Notes: a model not told the origin generated them from the letters alone. 64,000 nt of DNA from Metarhizobium sp964253915 (GCF_964253915.1 NZ_CAXUSG020000002.1:682001-746000); one strand, 5' to 3'. Positions 7,453 through 16,466 are shown, counted from the stretch's first letter. Translations and numbers: made by a program.

Positions 7453-8433
7453 ATGCGAGAAATTCATAATGTCGATCTCAATCTTGTTCGCGTCTTCGTC
7501 GCGGTGCTGGAAGAGCGGGGCGTCACCCGTGCGGCCGAGCGCCTGCACCTCACGCAATCGGCCATTAGCCACGCACTGGCCCGGTTGCGTGAAACGCTTG
7601 GCGACGAACTCTTCATCCGCGGACCGGACGGGATGTATCCGACACCCCGCGCCCTGGAACTTGCCCAGACCTTCAAGCCGGCCCTGCAACAGATCGAGGG
7701 CGCCATCGCCGGCAATGCCTTCAATCCAGAAACCTCGGACATGTCCTTCGTCGTCTCGACATCGGACTTCCTCACGGCAACGGTCATTCCCGACCTTCTG
7801 GCGCGTATTCGCCGCCTTGCTCCGAGCGCCGGCTGCTGGTTGCGCCCGCTGAGCGAACTCAACATTACCGAAGAACTCGACCGCGGTGCCCTACACGTGG
7901 CGATCGGTGTATTTGGCAAGACGCCGTCCCGTTTCGTCAGAGAACCGCTGTTTTCCGATCAGAGCGCCTGGCTGATGCGTCGGGATCATCCCGCGGCGGC
8001 GGGCCCCTTCGGCCTTCACGCACTGGCAGCCTTTCCGCATGTCGACATCCTGATTTCCGACCAGCGCCAGCCGGCGGGCGATGCAACGATCGAACAGGGC
8101 GGGCTGGAGCGGGCCTATATCACCAGCAATCCGCGCTACATCGAAGGCCTGCTCGGCGCCGAAGGCCTGGTGCGCAAGGCGGGTGCGACCGTCTCGCATA
8201 TCCTTGCCGTTCCGGCCCTGCTGGCGGCAACGGACATGATCGCCTATGTGCCGCTGCAATTTGCCCGGCGTGCCGCGCGCTCGCTGGACCTTGTCTGGCG
8301 CGATCCGCCCTACCATGCGCCGCCCTTTGAGATTTCAATGCTGTCCCATCGAACGATGGGTGCGCATCCTGCTGTTGTCTGGCTGCGGCAGGCGCTGATG
8401 GAAAGCGCGGAACGCTACCATCGCGAGATCTGA
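7453..8433 (+). CDS. LysR-family regulator beside EmrAB-type efflux
   Basis: A 326-residue LysR regulator. The winged helix-turn-helix lies at about residues 8-65 (DLNLVRVFVAVLEERGVTRA, then AERLHLTQSAISHALARLR), followed by an effector-binding domain of the NodD/PcpR-like type. It is followed in the same direction by a membrane-fusion protein and an MFS transporter after a 125-base AT-rich gap, so it may control that pump. It is also divergent from the small gene and the GNAT at 6905-7360. The ribosome binding site is weak (GAGGCATTTGAAAT). Confidence 0.92.
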   Translation: MREIHNVDLNLVRVFVAVLEERGVTRAAERLHLTQSAISHALARLRETLGDELFIRGPDGMYPTPRALELAQTFKPALQQIEGAIAGNAFNPETSDMSFVVSTSDFLTATVIPDLLARIRRLAPSAGCWLRPLSELNITEELDRGALHVAIGVFGKTPSRFVREPLFSDQSAWLMRRDHPAAAGPFGLHALAAFPHVDILISDQRQPAGDATIEQGGLERAYITSNPRYIEGLLGAEGLVRKAGATVSHILAVPALLAATDMIAYVPLQFARRAARSLDLVWRDPPYHAPPFEISMLSHRTMGAHPAVVWLRQALMESAERYHREI

Positions 8434-8558
8434 TCCAGGCGACAAAATGAATTTAGATCATAATGCAAATGCAAAAATATCATTTCATTCATTGATCCGC
8501 CACGCCCATATTTGCCGATATCGGAATCCGGTCCAGAGGACCCAGGAAAGTTACGGCA

Positions 8559-9749
8559 ATGAACGCAATCGTCACAGGCCTCGCAGTTCAGGACAACAGG
8601 CCGCACCCGACGCCCATCGCAAACGAACGCGCACCGGCCACGCACCAGCCGCAACCGAAGAATGCGGCGGCGAAGGGTCCGCGCCGGCGCAGCTATCTCG
8701 CTCTCGCCCGGTCGGCGATCATCGTTGTCGGCATCGGGCTCGCCATCGTCGTCCCGCTCGGCTGGGGCCAATGGGTGGCAGGCTTTACGAACCAGTCGAC
8801 GGACAATGCCTATCTCCGGGCCGATACGACGCCGATCAGCACGCAGATCTCCGGCCGCGTGCGCAGGGTCGCCGTGAGTGACTTCCAGCCAGTCCGGGCG
8901 GGCCAACTGCTTGGCGAGATCGACGCGGCGGAGTATGACGCCAAGGTCAGCCGTGCAACCGCGGCGGTTGCCGCCGCAGACGTCGCCATCCGCAATGTCG
9001 ATAGCCGGATCGAACTTCAGCACCGCACCATCGCCCAGGCCGATGCAGCAATCCTTGCGATCACGGCTGACCGCGACCGTGCAGCCGGCGAATACGACCG
9101 GCAGAGCACTGCGGTCGAGAACGGCTGGTCCACCGGCCAACGGCTGGAGGATGCGCTGGCCGCCAATCGCCGTTTCGAAGCGCAGCTTGCAGAAAAACAG
9201 GCCGAAGCGGACGCCCAGCGCCAACAGCTGAACGTGCTGGGCACCGAGCGGGAACAGGCTATGGCGGAACTGGATATCCGCAAGGCCGATCTGGCGCTCA
9301 GCCGCATCGAACTGGGCTATACCAGGATAGTCGCCCCCATCGACGGCGTGGTCAACGTCAGCAGCGTGCGTGCCGGCCAGTATGTTTCCGCCGGCACCCG
9401 GTTCATTTCCATCGTTCCTTTGTCCAAGGTCCATGTCGTGGCGAACTACAAGGAAACCCAGCTCGGCAAGGTTCGGATCGGCCAGGCCGCCACGATCAGG
9501 ATCGATATGTTCCCCGGCCGGGAGTTGAAGGGCCGCGTGGAGCAGATCGCGCCGGCCACCGGCGCGGAATTCGCCCTGCTGCCCGCGGACAATGCCACCG
9601 GCAATTTCACCAAGGTCGCACAGCGCATTGCCGTGCGGATCGCGCTCATCGATGTCCCGGAGGATCTGCGACAGGCGCTGCGGCCAGGCATGTCTGTCCT
9701 GTCGACGATCCATACGGACATGGCGGCCGACGATCCCGCAACCAAATAG
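8559..9749 (+). CDS. Membrane-fusion protein, EmrA/HlyD family
   Basis: The 396-residue protein has a cytoplasmic N-terminal tail, one membrane segment at about residues 50-70, a lipoyl-like half (STDNAYLRADTTPISTQISG), a long alpha-helical hairpin at about 125-245, and the second lipoyl half (YTRIVAPIDGVVN) followed by a beta-barrel. It should bridge an inner-membrane pump to an outer-membrane channel. The MFS gene begins 16 bases downstream, making a classical EmrA-EmrB pair. No outer-membrane channel gene is linked. The start has AGGAAAG upstream. Confidence 0.92.
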   Translation: MNAIVTGLAVQDNRPHPTPIANERAPATHQPQPKNAAAKGPRRRSYLALARSAIIVVGIGLAIVVPLGWGQWVAGFTNQSTDNAYLRADTTPISTQISGRVRRVAVSDFQPVRAGQLLGEIDAAEYDAKVSRATAAVAAADVAIRNVDSRIELQHRTIAQADAAILAITADRDRAAGEYDRQSTAVENGWSTGQRLEDALAANRRFEAQLAEKQAEADAQRQQLNVLGTEREQAMAELDIRKADLALSRIELGYTRIVAPIDGVVNVSSVRAGQYVSAGTRFISIVPLSKVHVVANYKETQLGKVRIGQAATIRIDMFPGRELKGRVEQIAPATGAEFALLPADNATGNFTKVAQRIAVRIALIDVPEDLRQALRPGMSVLSTIHTDMAADDPATK

Positions 9750-9765
9750 ACAAGGAGGACAGGCT

Positions 9766-11334
9766 ATGACAGCGACAACGGTTCCGGCCTTCCGGAAAGA
9801 ATGGCCCAGTCTCAGGACAGCCATCGGCATCGGTGCCGTCCTCCTCGGCACCTTCACCTCGATCCTCAATGCGCGGCTGACCGAGATCGGCCTTGCAGAT
9901 ATTCGCGGCGCCCTTGGCCTCAGCCTCGATGAAGCCTCCTGGATCACCACGGCCTATATCGTCGCCGAAGTGGCAGCGATCCCGGCGGCGGTGTGGCTGC
10001 GGGGCATCCTGTCACCGACGCGCGGCGTTATCCTTGGCGCCGCGCTGTTTTCCGTCTTTTCGCTCGCCATCCCGTTCAGCCCTGACCTGCGGCTCCTGCT
10101 TAGCCTGCAGGCGTTGCGCGGGCTGAGCGCAGGGGTGCTGATCCCCATGGCCTATGCCGTGATCATGCGCCACCTGCCGCAGCACCAGCGGCTCTACGGC
10201 TTGTCGCTCTATGCGCTCATTTCCGCCACGACGCCGAGCCTCTCGGTTTCACTCGAGGCTTTCGTTCTCGACCATCTCTCCTGGGAGTTCCTGTTCTGGC
10301 TCAACGTCATCCCCGGTGCTCTGACAGTTTTCGCAGCGAGCTACGGGCTTGCCCATGACCCGGTCAAATATATGCGCTTTCGCAAGTTCGACGGATTCGG
10401 GCTGCTCGCCCTTTCGCTGGGACTGGCCGTGCTGGTGGCCGCGCTCGACCAGGGCAACCGGCTCGACTGGCTGCAATCCGGCCTGATCGTCGGTTTCCTG
10501 CTTTCCGGGGCGGTCCTGGTCGGCGCCTTCTTCGTACACGCCCTGCTGCATCCGAACCCGGTTGTCAGCCCGCGGCTGCTGTGGCGGCGAAAAATCGGCC
10601 TCGGTCTCGCAATGATGTTTGCCGGCCGCATCGCCGTCATGTCCTCGGCCTTCATCGTTCCGCAATATCTCATCCGCGTCCAGGGATATCGCGCCCTCGA
10701 GAGCAGCAGCCTGTTCCTCACCACGGCGATCCCGCAGCTGTTGCTCGCGCCCGTGGTGGCCTGGCTCTGCTACCGGCTCGATCCACGCAACCTCCTGGCG
10801 CTTGGCGGCATGTTGACGGGCGGCGGCCTGCTGCTGTCGGCCAATATCACCAGCCTGTGGGCGAACGAGGAGTTCCTCCTGCCCCTCATGCTCCAGTCGA
10901 TCGGCGGGCCACTCGTCGCGATCCCCACCATGGTGCTGATCACCGAGGACATCACGCTGCAGGAAATCCCCTGGATCGCCTCGCTGGTGCATATCGTGCG
11001 TACGGTTGGCAGCGCCATCGGTCTGGCTCTCGTGACGACCACGGTGCGGGTCCGGGAACAGGTCCATTCCAGCCTGATCGGCCAGCACGTCGAAAGCGGA
11101 AGTGCGGACGTGACGGCGCGGATCGAGACATTGGCACAGACGCTGCTGCCGCGGGCCGGCAACCCGCAGGAGGCGGTCGGCCAGGCGACCGCCCTCCTGG
11201 CCCGCACCGTCCAGCGCGAGGCCTATGTGCTGAGCTATGCCGATGCCCTCCTGCTGATCGGGATGATCATGCTGCTTGCAACCGCGCTGTCGCTGGCCCT
11301 GCGCAAAACCCTCCTGCCCGGTCGTTTTCTCTGA
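9766..11334 (+). CDS. MFS drug efflux transporter, EmrB/DHA2 family
   Basis: The 522-residue protein is a 14-helix DHA2-type drug:proton antiporter. The first helix region (GAVLLGTFTSILNARLTEIGL) and motif C-like segment are followed by helices across the whole length. AAGGAGGACAGGCT ahead of the ATG at 9766 fixes the start; longer in-frame extensions run into the EmrA gene. Unlike many EmrB proteins the usual acidic residue in helix 1 is Asn-Ala-Arg here, but this may be a branch trait. It pairs with the upstream membrane-fusion protein for export of toxic hydrophobic compounds. Confidence 0.92.
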   Translation: MTATTVPAFRKEWPSLRTAIGIGAVLLGTFTSILNARLTEIGLADIRGALGLSLDEASWITTAYIVAEVAAIPAAVWLRGILSPTRGVILGAALFSVFSLAIPFSPDLRLLLSLQALRGLSAGVLIPMAYAVIMRHLPQHQRLYGLSLYALISATTPSLSVSLEAFVLDHLSWEFLFWLNVIPGALTVFAASYGLAHDPVKYMRFRKFDGFGLLALSLGLAVLVAALDQGNRLDWLQSGLIVGFLLSGAVLVGAFFVHALLHPNPVVSPRLLWRRKIGLGLAMMFAGRIAVMSSAFIVPQYLIRVQGYRALESSSLFLTTAIPQLLLAPVVAWLCYRLDPRNLLALGGMLTGGGLLLSANITSLWANEEFLLPLMLQSIGGPLVAIPTMVLITEDITLQEIPWIASLVHIVRTVGSAIGLALVTTTVRVREQVHSSLIGQHVESGSADVTARIETLAQTLLPRAGNPQEAVGQATALLARTVQREAYVLSYADALLLIGMIMLLATALSLALRKTLLPGRFL

Positions 11335-11377
11335 TAGACCGGCCACAAGGCCCCGATGCGGCAGAAAGGTCCCATCC

Positions 11378-11470
11378 ATGCGCGATCGCCTGACTGGTAT
11401 GCAGGTCTTCGTCGGCGCGGCGCAGCAGGGCAACTTGCCGGCCGCAAGCCGATCGCCCTTTATTGAATAG
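11378..11470 (+). pseudogene. N-terminal remnant of a LysR regulator
   Basis: A 30-codon frame begins MRDRLTGMQVFVGAAQQGNL and continues PAASR before running out at a stop. The opening closely follows the first helix of LysR proteins of the type that begin MRDRLTGMQVFV. The rest of the gene, including the recognition helix and the whole effector domain, is missing. The end overlaps the stop region of the convergent oxidoreductase gene. It is most simply a deletion remnant left 43 bases after the efflux operon. Confidence 0.5.
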
Positions 11471-12119
11471 CTGCCACCCTGTGATCACGGGATAGCAATT
11501 CCGTCATTTCCCGGCGCCCGAAGTCGGCGCCGAAGACCGGCGTACCGACCCCGAAACGCCGACTGGCAAGAAGCCCGCCGGCATCAACCGGATCATATCC
11601 CAGCCGGTCGATGAAACCGGCCACCATGTTGCGGGCTTCGGCATCATCGCCGGCAAGCACCAGCGCACGTCGCTCGGGATGACCGTGAGGGCGGGCGCGC
11701 TGTTCGATCTCGTGATAACCGAGATGATTGAAACTGCGCACCAGCCGCGCGCCGGCAAGATGACCCTGAACGACCTCGCTGCTTGCAGCCTCGCCTTCGA
11801 ATTCCGGGATACTGCCGTCGGTCGGCGCCCAATAGTTCATCGCGTCGATGACGATCTTGCCGGCGAGCAGTTCGGGTCGCAGGCTTCGATATTTCGACAG
11901 CGGCAGCGCCAGGATCACGATATCGCTGTCGGCGATCAATGCCTCGGCCGTATCGGGCAGGGCGCCGGGCGCCATGATCTCCAGCAACAGGGCAATCTCG
12001 GCCGGAGGCCGCGCCGTGGCGACGCGGACCTCGTAGCCGGCGGCAAACACCAGCCGCGCCAACGCCGTGCCGACGCGGCCAGCCCCCAGAATGCCGATGA
12101 TTTTCGGTTCAGGCATCAT
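11460..12119 (-). CDS. NADP-binding reductase, F420H2:NADP oxidoreductase-like
   Basis: A 219-residue Rossmann-fold protein with the dinucleotide motif GILGAGRVGTALA at about residues 8-20 and DIVILALPLSKY and VIDAMNYWAPTDG further on, typical of NADPH-dependent reductases related to F420H2:NADP oxidoreductase. Rhizobia are not known to make F420, so a flavin or other small cofactor is the likelier partner. It overlaps the end of the LLM monooxygenase gene by about ten bases and is surely cotranscribed, so it may supply reduced cofactor to it. Two adjacent ATGs (12119 and 12116) follow AGGAG; the second has better spacing. Confidence 0.82.
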   Translation of the reverse strand: MMPEPKIIGILGAGRVGTALARLVFAAGYEVRVATARPPAEIALLLEIMAPGALPDTAEALIADSDIVILALPLSKYRSLRPELLAGKIVIDAMNYWAPTDGSIPEFEGEAASSEVVQGHLAGARLVRSFNHLGYHEIEQRARPHGHPERRALVLAGDDAEARNMVAGFIDRLGYDPVDAGGLLASRRFGVGTPVFGADFGRREMTELLSRDHRVAAIQ

Positions 12120-13173
12120 GCTTCTCCTTTACCGGCGGGACTGCCGCCAACGCCTTGTCGACCAGAGGTTTGACCCGGGTGCCGAGCAGCTCGATCGCGC
12201 GCAGGAATTCCCGATGCGGCATCTGGCCGACATCGATCTGGAAGAACTGGCGCATATGGCCGATGCTGCCCTGCAGCTTCACGATACGTTCAGCGATCTC
12301 TTCCGGCCCGCCGACGAAAAGCGCCCCGTCACCGCTCGCTTCCTGGTCGTAATGGAAGCGTGGCGGCGGCGCGAAGCCGCGGATCTTGCCAATCTGCTCC
12401 ATCACCGCGTGCCAATGCGTCCAGAAGAATTCCTTGGCCTTGGCCGGGTCCTCGCCGACGAAGCCCGGACTTGCGACCGAAACCTTGACCTTCTCCGGCG
12501 CGATGCCGGCCTGGCCCGCCGCGCGGCGATAGAGTTCGGCCAAAGGTGCGAAACGATTGGCCTGCCCACCGATGATCGCATAGGAGACCGGCAGGCCGTT
12601 GAGGCCGGCGCGGATCGACGAATGCGGGTTGCCACCGGTCGCCAGCCAGATCGGCAGCGAACCGCTGTCCGGGCGCGGGACGACCAGCGCATTGTCGAGC
12701 GCCGGACGGAACTTCCCCTGCCAGGTGACGGTTTCGCTCTCGTTGATCTGCAGCAGCAGGTCGAGCTTTTCGGCATAGAGTTCATCATAGTCGTTCAGGC
12801 TGTGACCGAAGAGCGGGAAGGATTCCGTCGAGGAACCACGGCCCGCCGTGATCTCGGCACGGCCGTTGGAAAGCGCGTCCAGCGTCGCGAACTGCTGGTA
12901 GACACGCACCGGATCGTCGGTGCTGAGCACGGTCACCGCGCTGCCGAGCTTGATGGTCTTCGTCGTCGCAGCGGCTGCGCCCAGAACGACGGTCGCGGCC
13001 GACGCCGGCATCTCGCGGGTGTGATGTTCGCCGATGCCGAAATAGTCGAGCCCGACCTGGTCGGCCAGCTGGATGGCCTCCAGCAGGTTGCGCATGGCCT
13101 GCGACGTCGAGCCAAGTGCGCCGGTTTCCGGATCCTTCTGCACGTCGCCGAAACTGTAGATACCAAGTTCCAT
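12109..13173 (-). CDS. LLM-class flavin-dependent monooxygenase
   Basis: The 354-residue protein has the luciferase-like TIM barrel. Segments LEAIQLADQVGLDYFGIGEHH, VRVYQQFATLDALSNGRAEI and GRGSSTESFPLFG are characteristic. It should use reduced FMN and oxygen, or reduced cofactor, to oxidise a small organic substrate that is not identifiable here. I chose the ATG at 13173, eight bases after GGGAG; the ATG at 13179 lies too close and that at 13212 lacks a site. It forms a two-gene unit with the reductase and is divergent from the HxlR regulator at 13285, which probably controls it. Confidence 0.9.
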   Translation of the reverse strand: MELGIYSFGDVQKDPETGALGSTSQAMRNLLEAIQLADQVGLDYFGIGEHHTREMPASAATVVLGAAAATTKTIKLGSAVTVLSTDDPVRVYQQFATLDALSNGRAEITAGRGSSTESFPLFGHSLNDYDELYAEKLDLLLQINESETVTWQGKFRPALDNALVVPRPDSGSLPIWLATGGNPHSSIRAGLNGLPVSYAIIGGQANRFAPLAELYRRAAGQAGIAPEKVKVSVASPGFVGEDPAKAKEFFWTHWHAVMEQIGKIRGFAPPPRFHYDQEASGDGALFVGGPEEIAERIVKLQGSIGHMRQFFQIDVGQMPHREFLRAIELLGTRVKPLVDKALAAVPPVKEKHDA

Positions 13174-13284
13174 CGTCATTTCTCCCAGGGCGTAGGCGGC
13201 TTGCTGTCGCATATCGCCGTCAGTATATATTTGTAACCTGGCCTAATGTCGTAACTGCAAACCCGGATGCAAGGAGGCACACCG

Positions 13285-13686
13285 ATGTTACCGGAACCCG
13301 CCAATCTGCTGGAAGCCTGCCGGCCCGTGCGGCAGATTCTCGCCCGCGTCGGCGACAAATGGAGCGTGCTGATCGTCATGGCGCTGCGCGACGGGCCGCG
13401 GCGTTTCAACGAGGTGAAACGTGCCATCGGCACCATCTCGCAACGTATGCTCACACTGACGCTGAGGGGCATGGAGCGCGACGGGCTCGTCCGGCGCACC
13501 GTGTTGCCGACCAAGCCGCCGCGGGTCGACTACGAGCTGACCGCGCTTGGTTACTCCCTCTACGAGCCGGTCGACCGGCTCGGTCGCTGGGCGATCGAAA
13601 AGGAAGCGGAAATCACCCAGGCCCAGCAAGCCTTCGACCGGCAGCAGGAAGATTCCCCGGCATCGTCCGGCAGCGAGGACATCTAG
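13285..13686 (+). CDS. HxlR-family winged-helix regulator
   Basis: A 133-residue regulator with the HxlR signature: GDKWSVLIVMALRDGPRRFN, then EVKRAIGTISQRMLTLTLR and a wing (LPTKPPRVDYELTALG). Family members often sense aldehydes, quinones or other electrophiles. The ATG at 13285 follows AAGGAGGCACACCG. It is divergent from the LLM monooxygenase unit, and two direct GTAAC repeats lie in the shared region at 13233 and 13251. It overlaps the convergent LysR gene by four bases. Confidence 0.9.
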   Translation: MLPEPANLLEACRPVRQILARVGDKWSVLIVMALRDGPRRFNEVKRAIGTISQRMLTLTLRGMERDGLVRRTVLPTKPPRVDYELTALGYSLYEPVDRLGRWAIEKEAEITQAQQAFDRQQEDSPASSGSEDI

Positions 13687-14618
13687 CGGAGATAGCGCGC
13701 GCGCTCCTGCTCGGCTTTGGTCAAAACCGCATATTCGCCGGCGAGATAGTCCATCAGTGCCCGCACCGAGGGAAGCAATCCGCGACGCGAGGGGAAGACC
13801 GCATGGATGATGCCGCTGCGCGGCGCCCATTGCGGCAGGATGTCGATAAGCCGCCCGGCCGCCAGGTCCTCCTGCACCACCATGGTCGGGAACTGGCACA
13901 CGCCGATGCCGGACAGCGCGGCCTGGCGGAGCGCAACCATGTCTTCCGTCACCAGGCGCGGATCGTGCGGCACGGTCGCCGCCGCGCCCTGCGGCCCTTC
14001 CAACCGCCATTCGTGCCCACCGGTGGATGACCCCCAGGACAGGCTCGGCATGCTCGTCAGGTCCGCCGGAACGAGCGGCCGGGCGAAGCATTCCTCCACC
14101 AGGCCGGGGCTTGCCACAAGCCGCTGGGTGCTCTCGGAAAGCTTGCGGACCACGAGATCGCTGTCGCCCAGTGGCGGGAAACGCACGCGGATGGCGATGT
14201 CGAACCCTTCCTTGATGACATCGACGCGCCGGTTGGTGCTTTCGAGATGCACATGGACCTGGGGGTGCCTCGCCATGAAGCGCGCGATCATTTCGCCCAC
14301 CTGGAAATAGATGACCGAGGAAGGACAGCTGACCTTCACCGTTCCGCGCGGCTCGGCGCGCATCCGCTCGATCACGTCCTGGGCGGCCTCCGCCTCCACG
14401 ACCATCGCCAGACAATGACGATAGAACTCCTGGCCGATCTCGGTCACCACGAACTGCCGCGTGGAGCGCTGCACGAGGCGGACGCCGAGGCCTTCCTCCA
14501 GAAGGCCGATGCGGCGGCTGAGCCGGGAACGTGGCATGCCGAGCTTGCGGGCGGCGGCGGAAAAGCCGTTCTGCTCGACCACATCGACGAAAAGGCGGAA
14601 ATCGTTGAGATCCTGCAT
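13683..14618 (-). CDS. LysR-family regulator divergent from pirin
   Basis: A 311-residue LysR regulator of the DhcR/PcaQ-like group with its helix-turn-helix in DFRLFVDVVEQNGFSAAARK and LGMPRSRLSRRIGLLEEGLG. The C-terminal domain is full length. The ATG at 14618 follows GGAGTCGGG; longer in-frame starts have no such site. It is divergent from the pirin and isochorismatase-fold genes at 14744-16391, with a TGTCC/GGACA dyad in between, and probably controls them. Confidence 0.92.
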   Translation of the reverse strand: MQDLNDFRLFVDVVEQNGFSAAARKLGMPRSRLSRRIGLLEEGLGVRLVQRSTRQFVVTEIGQEFYRHCLAMVVEAEAAQDVIERMRAEPRGTVKVSCPSSVIYFQVGEMIARFMARHPQVHVHLESTNRRVDVIKEGFDIAIRVRFPPLGDSDLVVRKLSESTQRLVASPGLVEECFARPLVPADLTSMPSLSWGSSTGGHEWRLEGPQGAAATVPHDPRLVTEDMVALRQAALSGIGVCQFPTMVVQEDLAAGRLIDILPQWAPRSGIIHAVFPSRRGLLPSVRALMDYLAGEYAVLTKAEQERARYLR

Positions 14619-14629
14619 CCCGACTCCAT

Positions 14630-14647
14630 TGTCCTGAATTTGGGACA
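14630..14647. promoter_or_regulatory. Possible LysR operator
   Basis: A dyad TGTCC-N8-GGACA lies twelve bases upstream of the LysR start and about 100 bases before the pirin gene, where an autoregulated divergent LysR site would be expected. The assignment rests on symmetry and position only. Confidence 0.35.
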
Positions 14648-14743
14648 TTCTAGCACGATATTGCCATCTATCGCCAGATTTGGTGCAGCCGTATATTCGG
14701 CTCATCGGATTGCCCATCGGCAAATCCCAAGGAGCCACACCCC

Positions 14744-15610
14744 ATGAGAAAGATCCTCGGCATCTACAGCAGTCCCGCCCAGCACTGGGTTGGCGATGGT
14801 TTTCCAGTCCGCTCAATGCTGTCCCATGCAACGCACGGCGAGCATGTCAGCCCGTTCCTGCATCTCGATCACGCCGGCCCGACCGCCTTCCCGCCCGCTG
14901 ATCAACCTCGGGGCGTCGGCGCCCATCCACATCGCGGTTTCGAAACCGTGACCATCGTCTATGAAGGCGAGGTCGAGCACCGCGACTCGACCGGTGCGGG
15001 CGGCGTCATCGGTCCCGGCGACGTGCAATGGATGACGGCCGCAGCCGGCATCCTGCACGAAGAATTCCACTCGCCCGCCTTCACCCGCCAGGGCGGCACG
15101 CTCGACATGGTCCAGCTCTGGGTCAACCTTCCGGCGAAGGACAAGGATGCGGCACCCGGCTACCAGTCGTTGCTCGACCGGGACATCCCGACCGTCGCGC
15201 TTGCCGACAAGGCCGGCCGCCTGCGGGTGATCGCCGGCGCCTACCAGGGCCATACGGGGCCGGCCCGCACCTTCTCGCCGATCGACCTCTGGGATCTCCG
15301 GCTGAACCACGGAAAGGACGTTTCGCTCGACCTGCCCGAGGGCCACACGGCCGGGCTCGTCATCCTGCGCGGCTCCGTTCTCGTCAACGGCGAGGCGGCG
15401 GTCCGCGACGGCCAGTTCGTGCTGCTGGACCGCAAGGGCGGCGCCTTCAGCCTCCAGGCTGAAAGCGATGCGACGGTTCTGGTGCTGAGCGGTGCACCGC
15501 TCGGCGAGCCGGTCGCCATGCGCGGCCCCTTCGTCATGAACACGCCGGAAGAATTGCAGCAGGCTTTTGCAGACTTCCGCGCCGGCAGGTTCGGCACGAT
15601 CGCCGCCTGA
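14744..15610 (+). CDS. Pirin family protein
   Basis: The 288-residue protein has the bicupin pirin fold. The first cupin carries the metal-binding region GAHPHRGFETVTIVYEGEV and GDVQWMTAAAGILHEE; the second begins near residue 170. Bacterial pirins are iron proteins, some with quercetinase activity, and often respond to oxidative or xenobiotic stress. AAGGAGCCACACCCC precedes the ATG. It is followed after 100 bases by an isochorismatase-fold hydrolase, and the two probably form one operon under the divergent LysR. Confidence 0.93.
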   Translation: MRKILGIYSSPAQHWVGDGFPVRSMLSHATHGEHVSPFLHLDHAGPTAFPPADQPRGVGAHPHRGFETVTIVYEGEVEHRDSTGAGGVIGPGDVQWMTAAAGILHEEFHSPAFTRQGGTLDMVQLWVNLPAKDKDAAPGYQSLLDRDIPTVALADKAGRLRVIAGAYQGHTGPARTFSPIDLWDLRLNHGKDVSLDLPEGHTAGLVILRGSVLVNGEAAVRDGQFVLLDRKGGAFSLQAESDATVLVLSGAPLGEPVAMRGPFVMNTPEELQQAFADFRAGRFGTIAA

Positions 15611-15710
15611 CCTCAAGCTTGTCCTCGGCGCACTCGCCCGAGGCAGACCAGGCCGGAACAGTTTCCGGCCTCCCTCCCCCAACCCGCAACAGCAACCAAG
15701 GAGAAATGAC

Positions 15711-16391
15711 ATGAGCACCCCCGCAAACTTCAACGGCCAACGTCCGGTCATCGATGTCGACGACGCCGTCATGCTGCTGATCGACCACCAGAGCGGCCTG
15801 TTCCAGACTGTCGCCGACATGCCGATGCCGGTCCTGCGCAACCATGCCGCAGCGCTCGCCAAGATGGCGACATTGTCCAAGATGCCGGTCATCACCACCG
15901 CGTCCGTGCCGCAAGGCCCGAACGGTCCGCTGATCCCGGAAATCCACGAGAACGCCCCGCATGCCAAGTATGTGGCCCGCAAGGGCGAGATCAATGCCTG
16001 GGACAATCCGGACTTCGTGGCCGCCGTCAGGGCGACCGGCCGCAAGACGCTGATCATCGCCGGCACCATCACCAGCGTCTGCATGGCCTTCCCCTCGATC
16101 AGCGCGGCCTATGACGGCTACAAGGTGTTCGCCGTGGTCGATGCATCCGGCACCTATTCCAAGATGGCGCAGGAGATCACCCTTGCCCGCGTCGTGCAGG
16201 CCGGCGTCGTGCCGATGGACACCGCCGCCGTCGCCTCCGAGCTGCAGAAGACCTGGCACCGCGACGACGCCCAGGAATGGGCCAACATCTACACCAAGAT
16301 CTTCCCGGCCTATCAACTGCTGATCGAGAGCTATCTGAAGGCGCAGGACGTCGAAAAGAACAACGAACAGCTCGATTCGCAACGCAGCTAG
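15711..16391 (+). CDS. Isochorismatase-fold cysteine hydrolase, YcaC-like
   Basis: A 226-residue hydrolase with the complete triad: Asp25 (MLLIDHQSG), Lys91 (VARKGEINAWDN) and Cys124 (GTITSVCMAFP). It is related to the hydrolase at 6012 but is a different branch. The ATG at 15711 has AAGGAG upstream; the longer frame reaching back into pirin is not translated by preference. A dispersed repeat begins exactly at the stop codon, followed by a hairpin. Family members such as YcaC have no settled substrate. Confidence 0.9.
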   Translation: MSTPANFNGQRPVIDVDDAVMLLIDHQSGLFQTVADMPMPVLRNHAAALAKMATLSKMPVITTASVPQGPNGPLIPEIHENAPHAKYVARKGEINAWDNPDFVAAVRATGRKTLIIAGTITSVCMAFPSISAAYDGYKVFAVVDASGTYSKMAQEITLARVVQAGVVPMDTAAVASELQKTWHRDDAQEWANIYTKIFPAYQLLIESYLKAQDVEKNNEQLDSQRS

Positions 16392-16423
16392 AGCAATTCC
16401 GGCAAAAGTGCTTGGAAATGCTC
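16391..16423. repeat. Short copy of a dispersed palindromic repeat
   Basis: The ends GAGCAATTCC and GGAAATGCTC are inverted copies with one mismatch. The left part, including GGCAAAAGTG, matches the right end of the longer element at 18936-19035 read in reverse. Confidence 0.6.
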
Positions 16424-16434
16424 CGGTCACCAAA

Positions 16435-16466
16435 GCGAAGGCGGCGGGCTTGCCCACCGCCTTCGC
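16435..16466. terminator. Hairpin after the pirin operon
   Basis: A perfect ten-base stem (GCGAAGGCGG/CCGCCTTCGC) with a twelve-base loop lies 44 bases past the operon and 69 bases from the stop of the convergent MFS gene. It probably acts in both directions, although no long T run follows. Confidence 0.55.

Noticed and set aside
8415..9950. A 511-codon open frame on the minus strand
   Set aside because: It covers the antisense of the EmrA-type gene and lacks any recognisable domain or ribosome binding site.
10249..11433. A 394-codon open frame on the minus strand
   Set aside because: It is antisense to the MFS transporter, very rich in Gln, His, Asp and Arg, and matches no known protein type.
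11460..12119. Naming the reductase a true F420-dependent enzyme
   Set aside because: The fold resembles F420H2:NADP oxidoreductase, but no F420 synthesis genes are visible and the host group is not known to make F420.
12067..13236. A 389-codon open frame on the plus strand
   Set aside because: It is antisense to the LLM monooxygenase and its reductase, both of which show clear family motifs.
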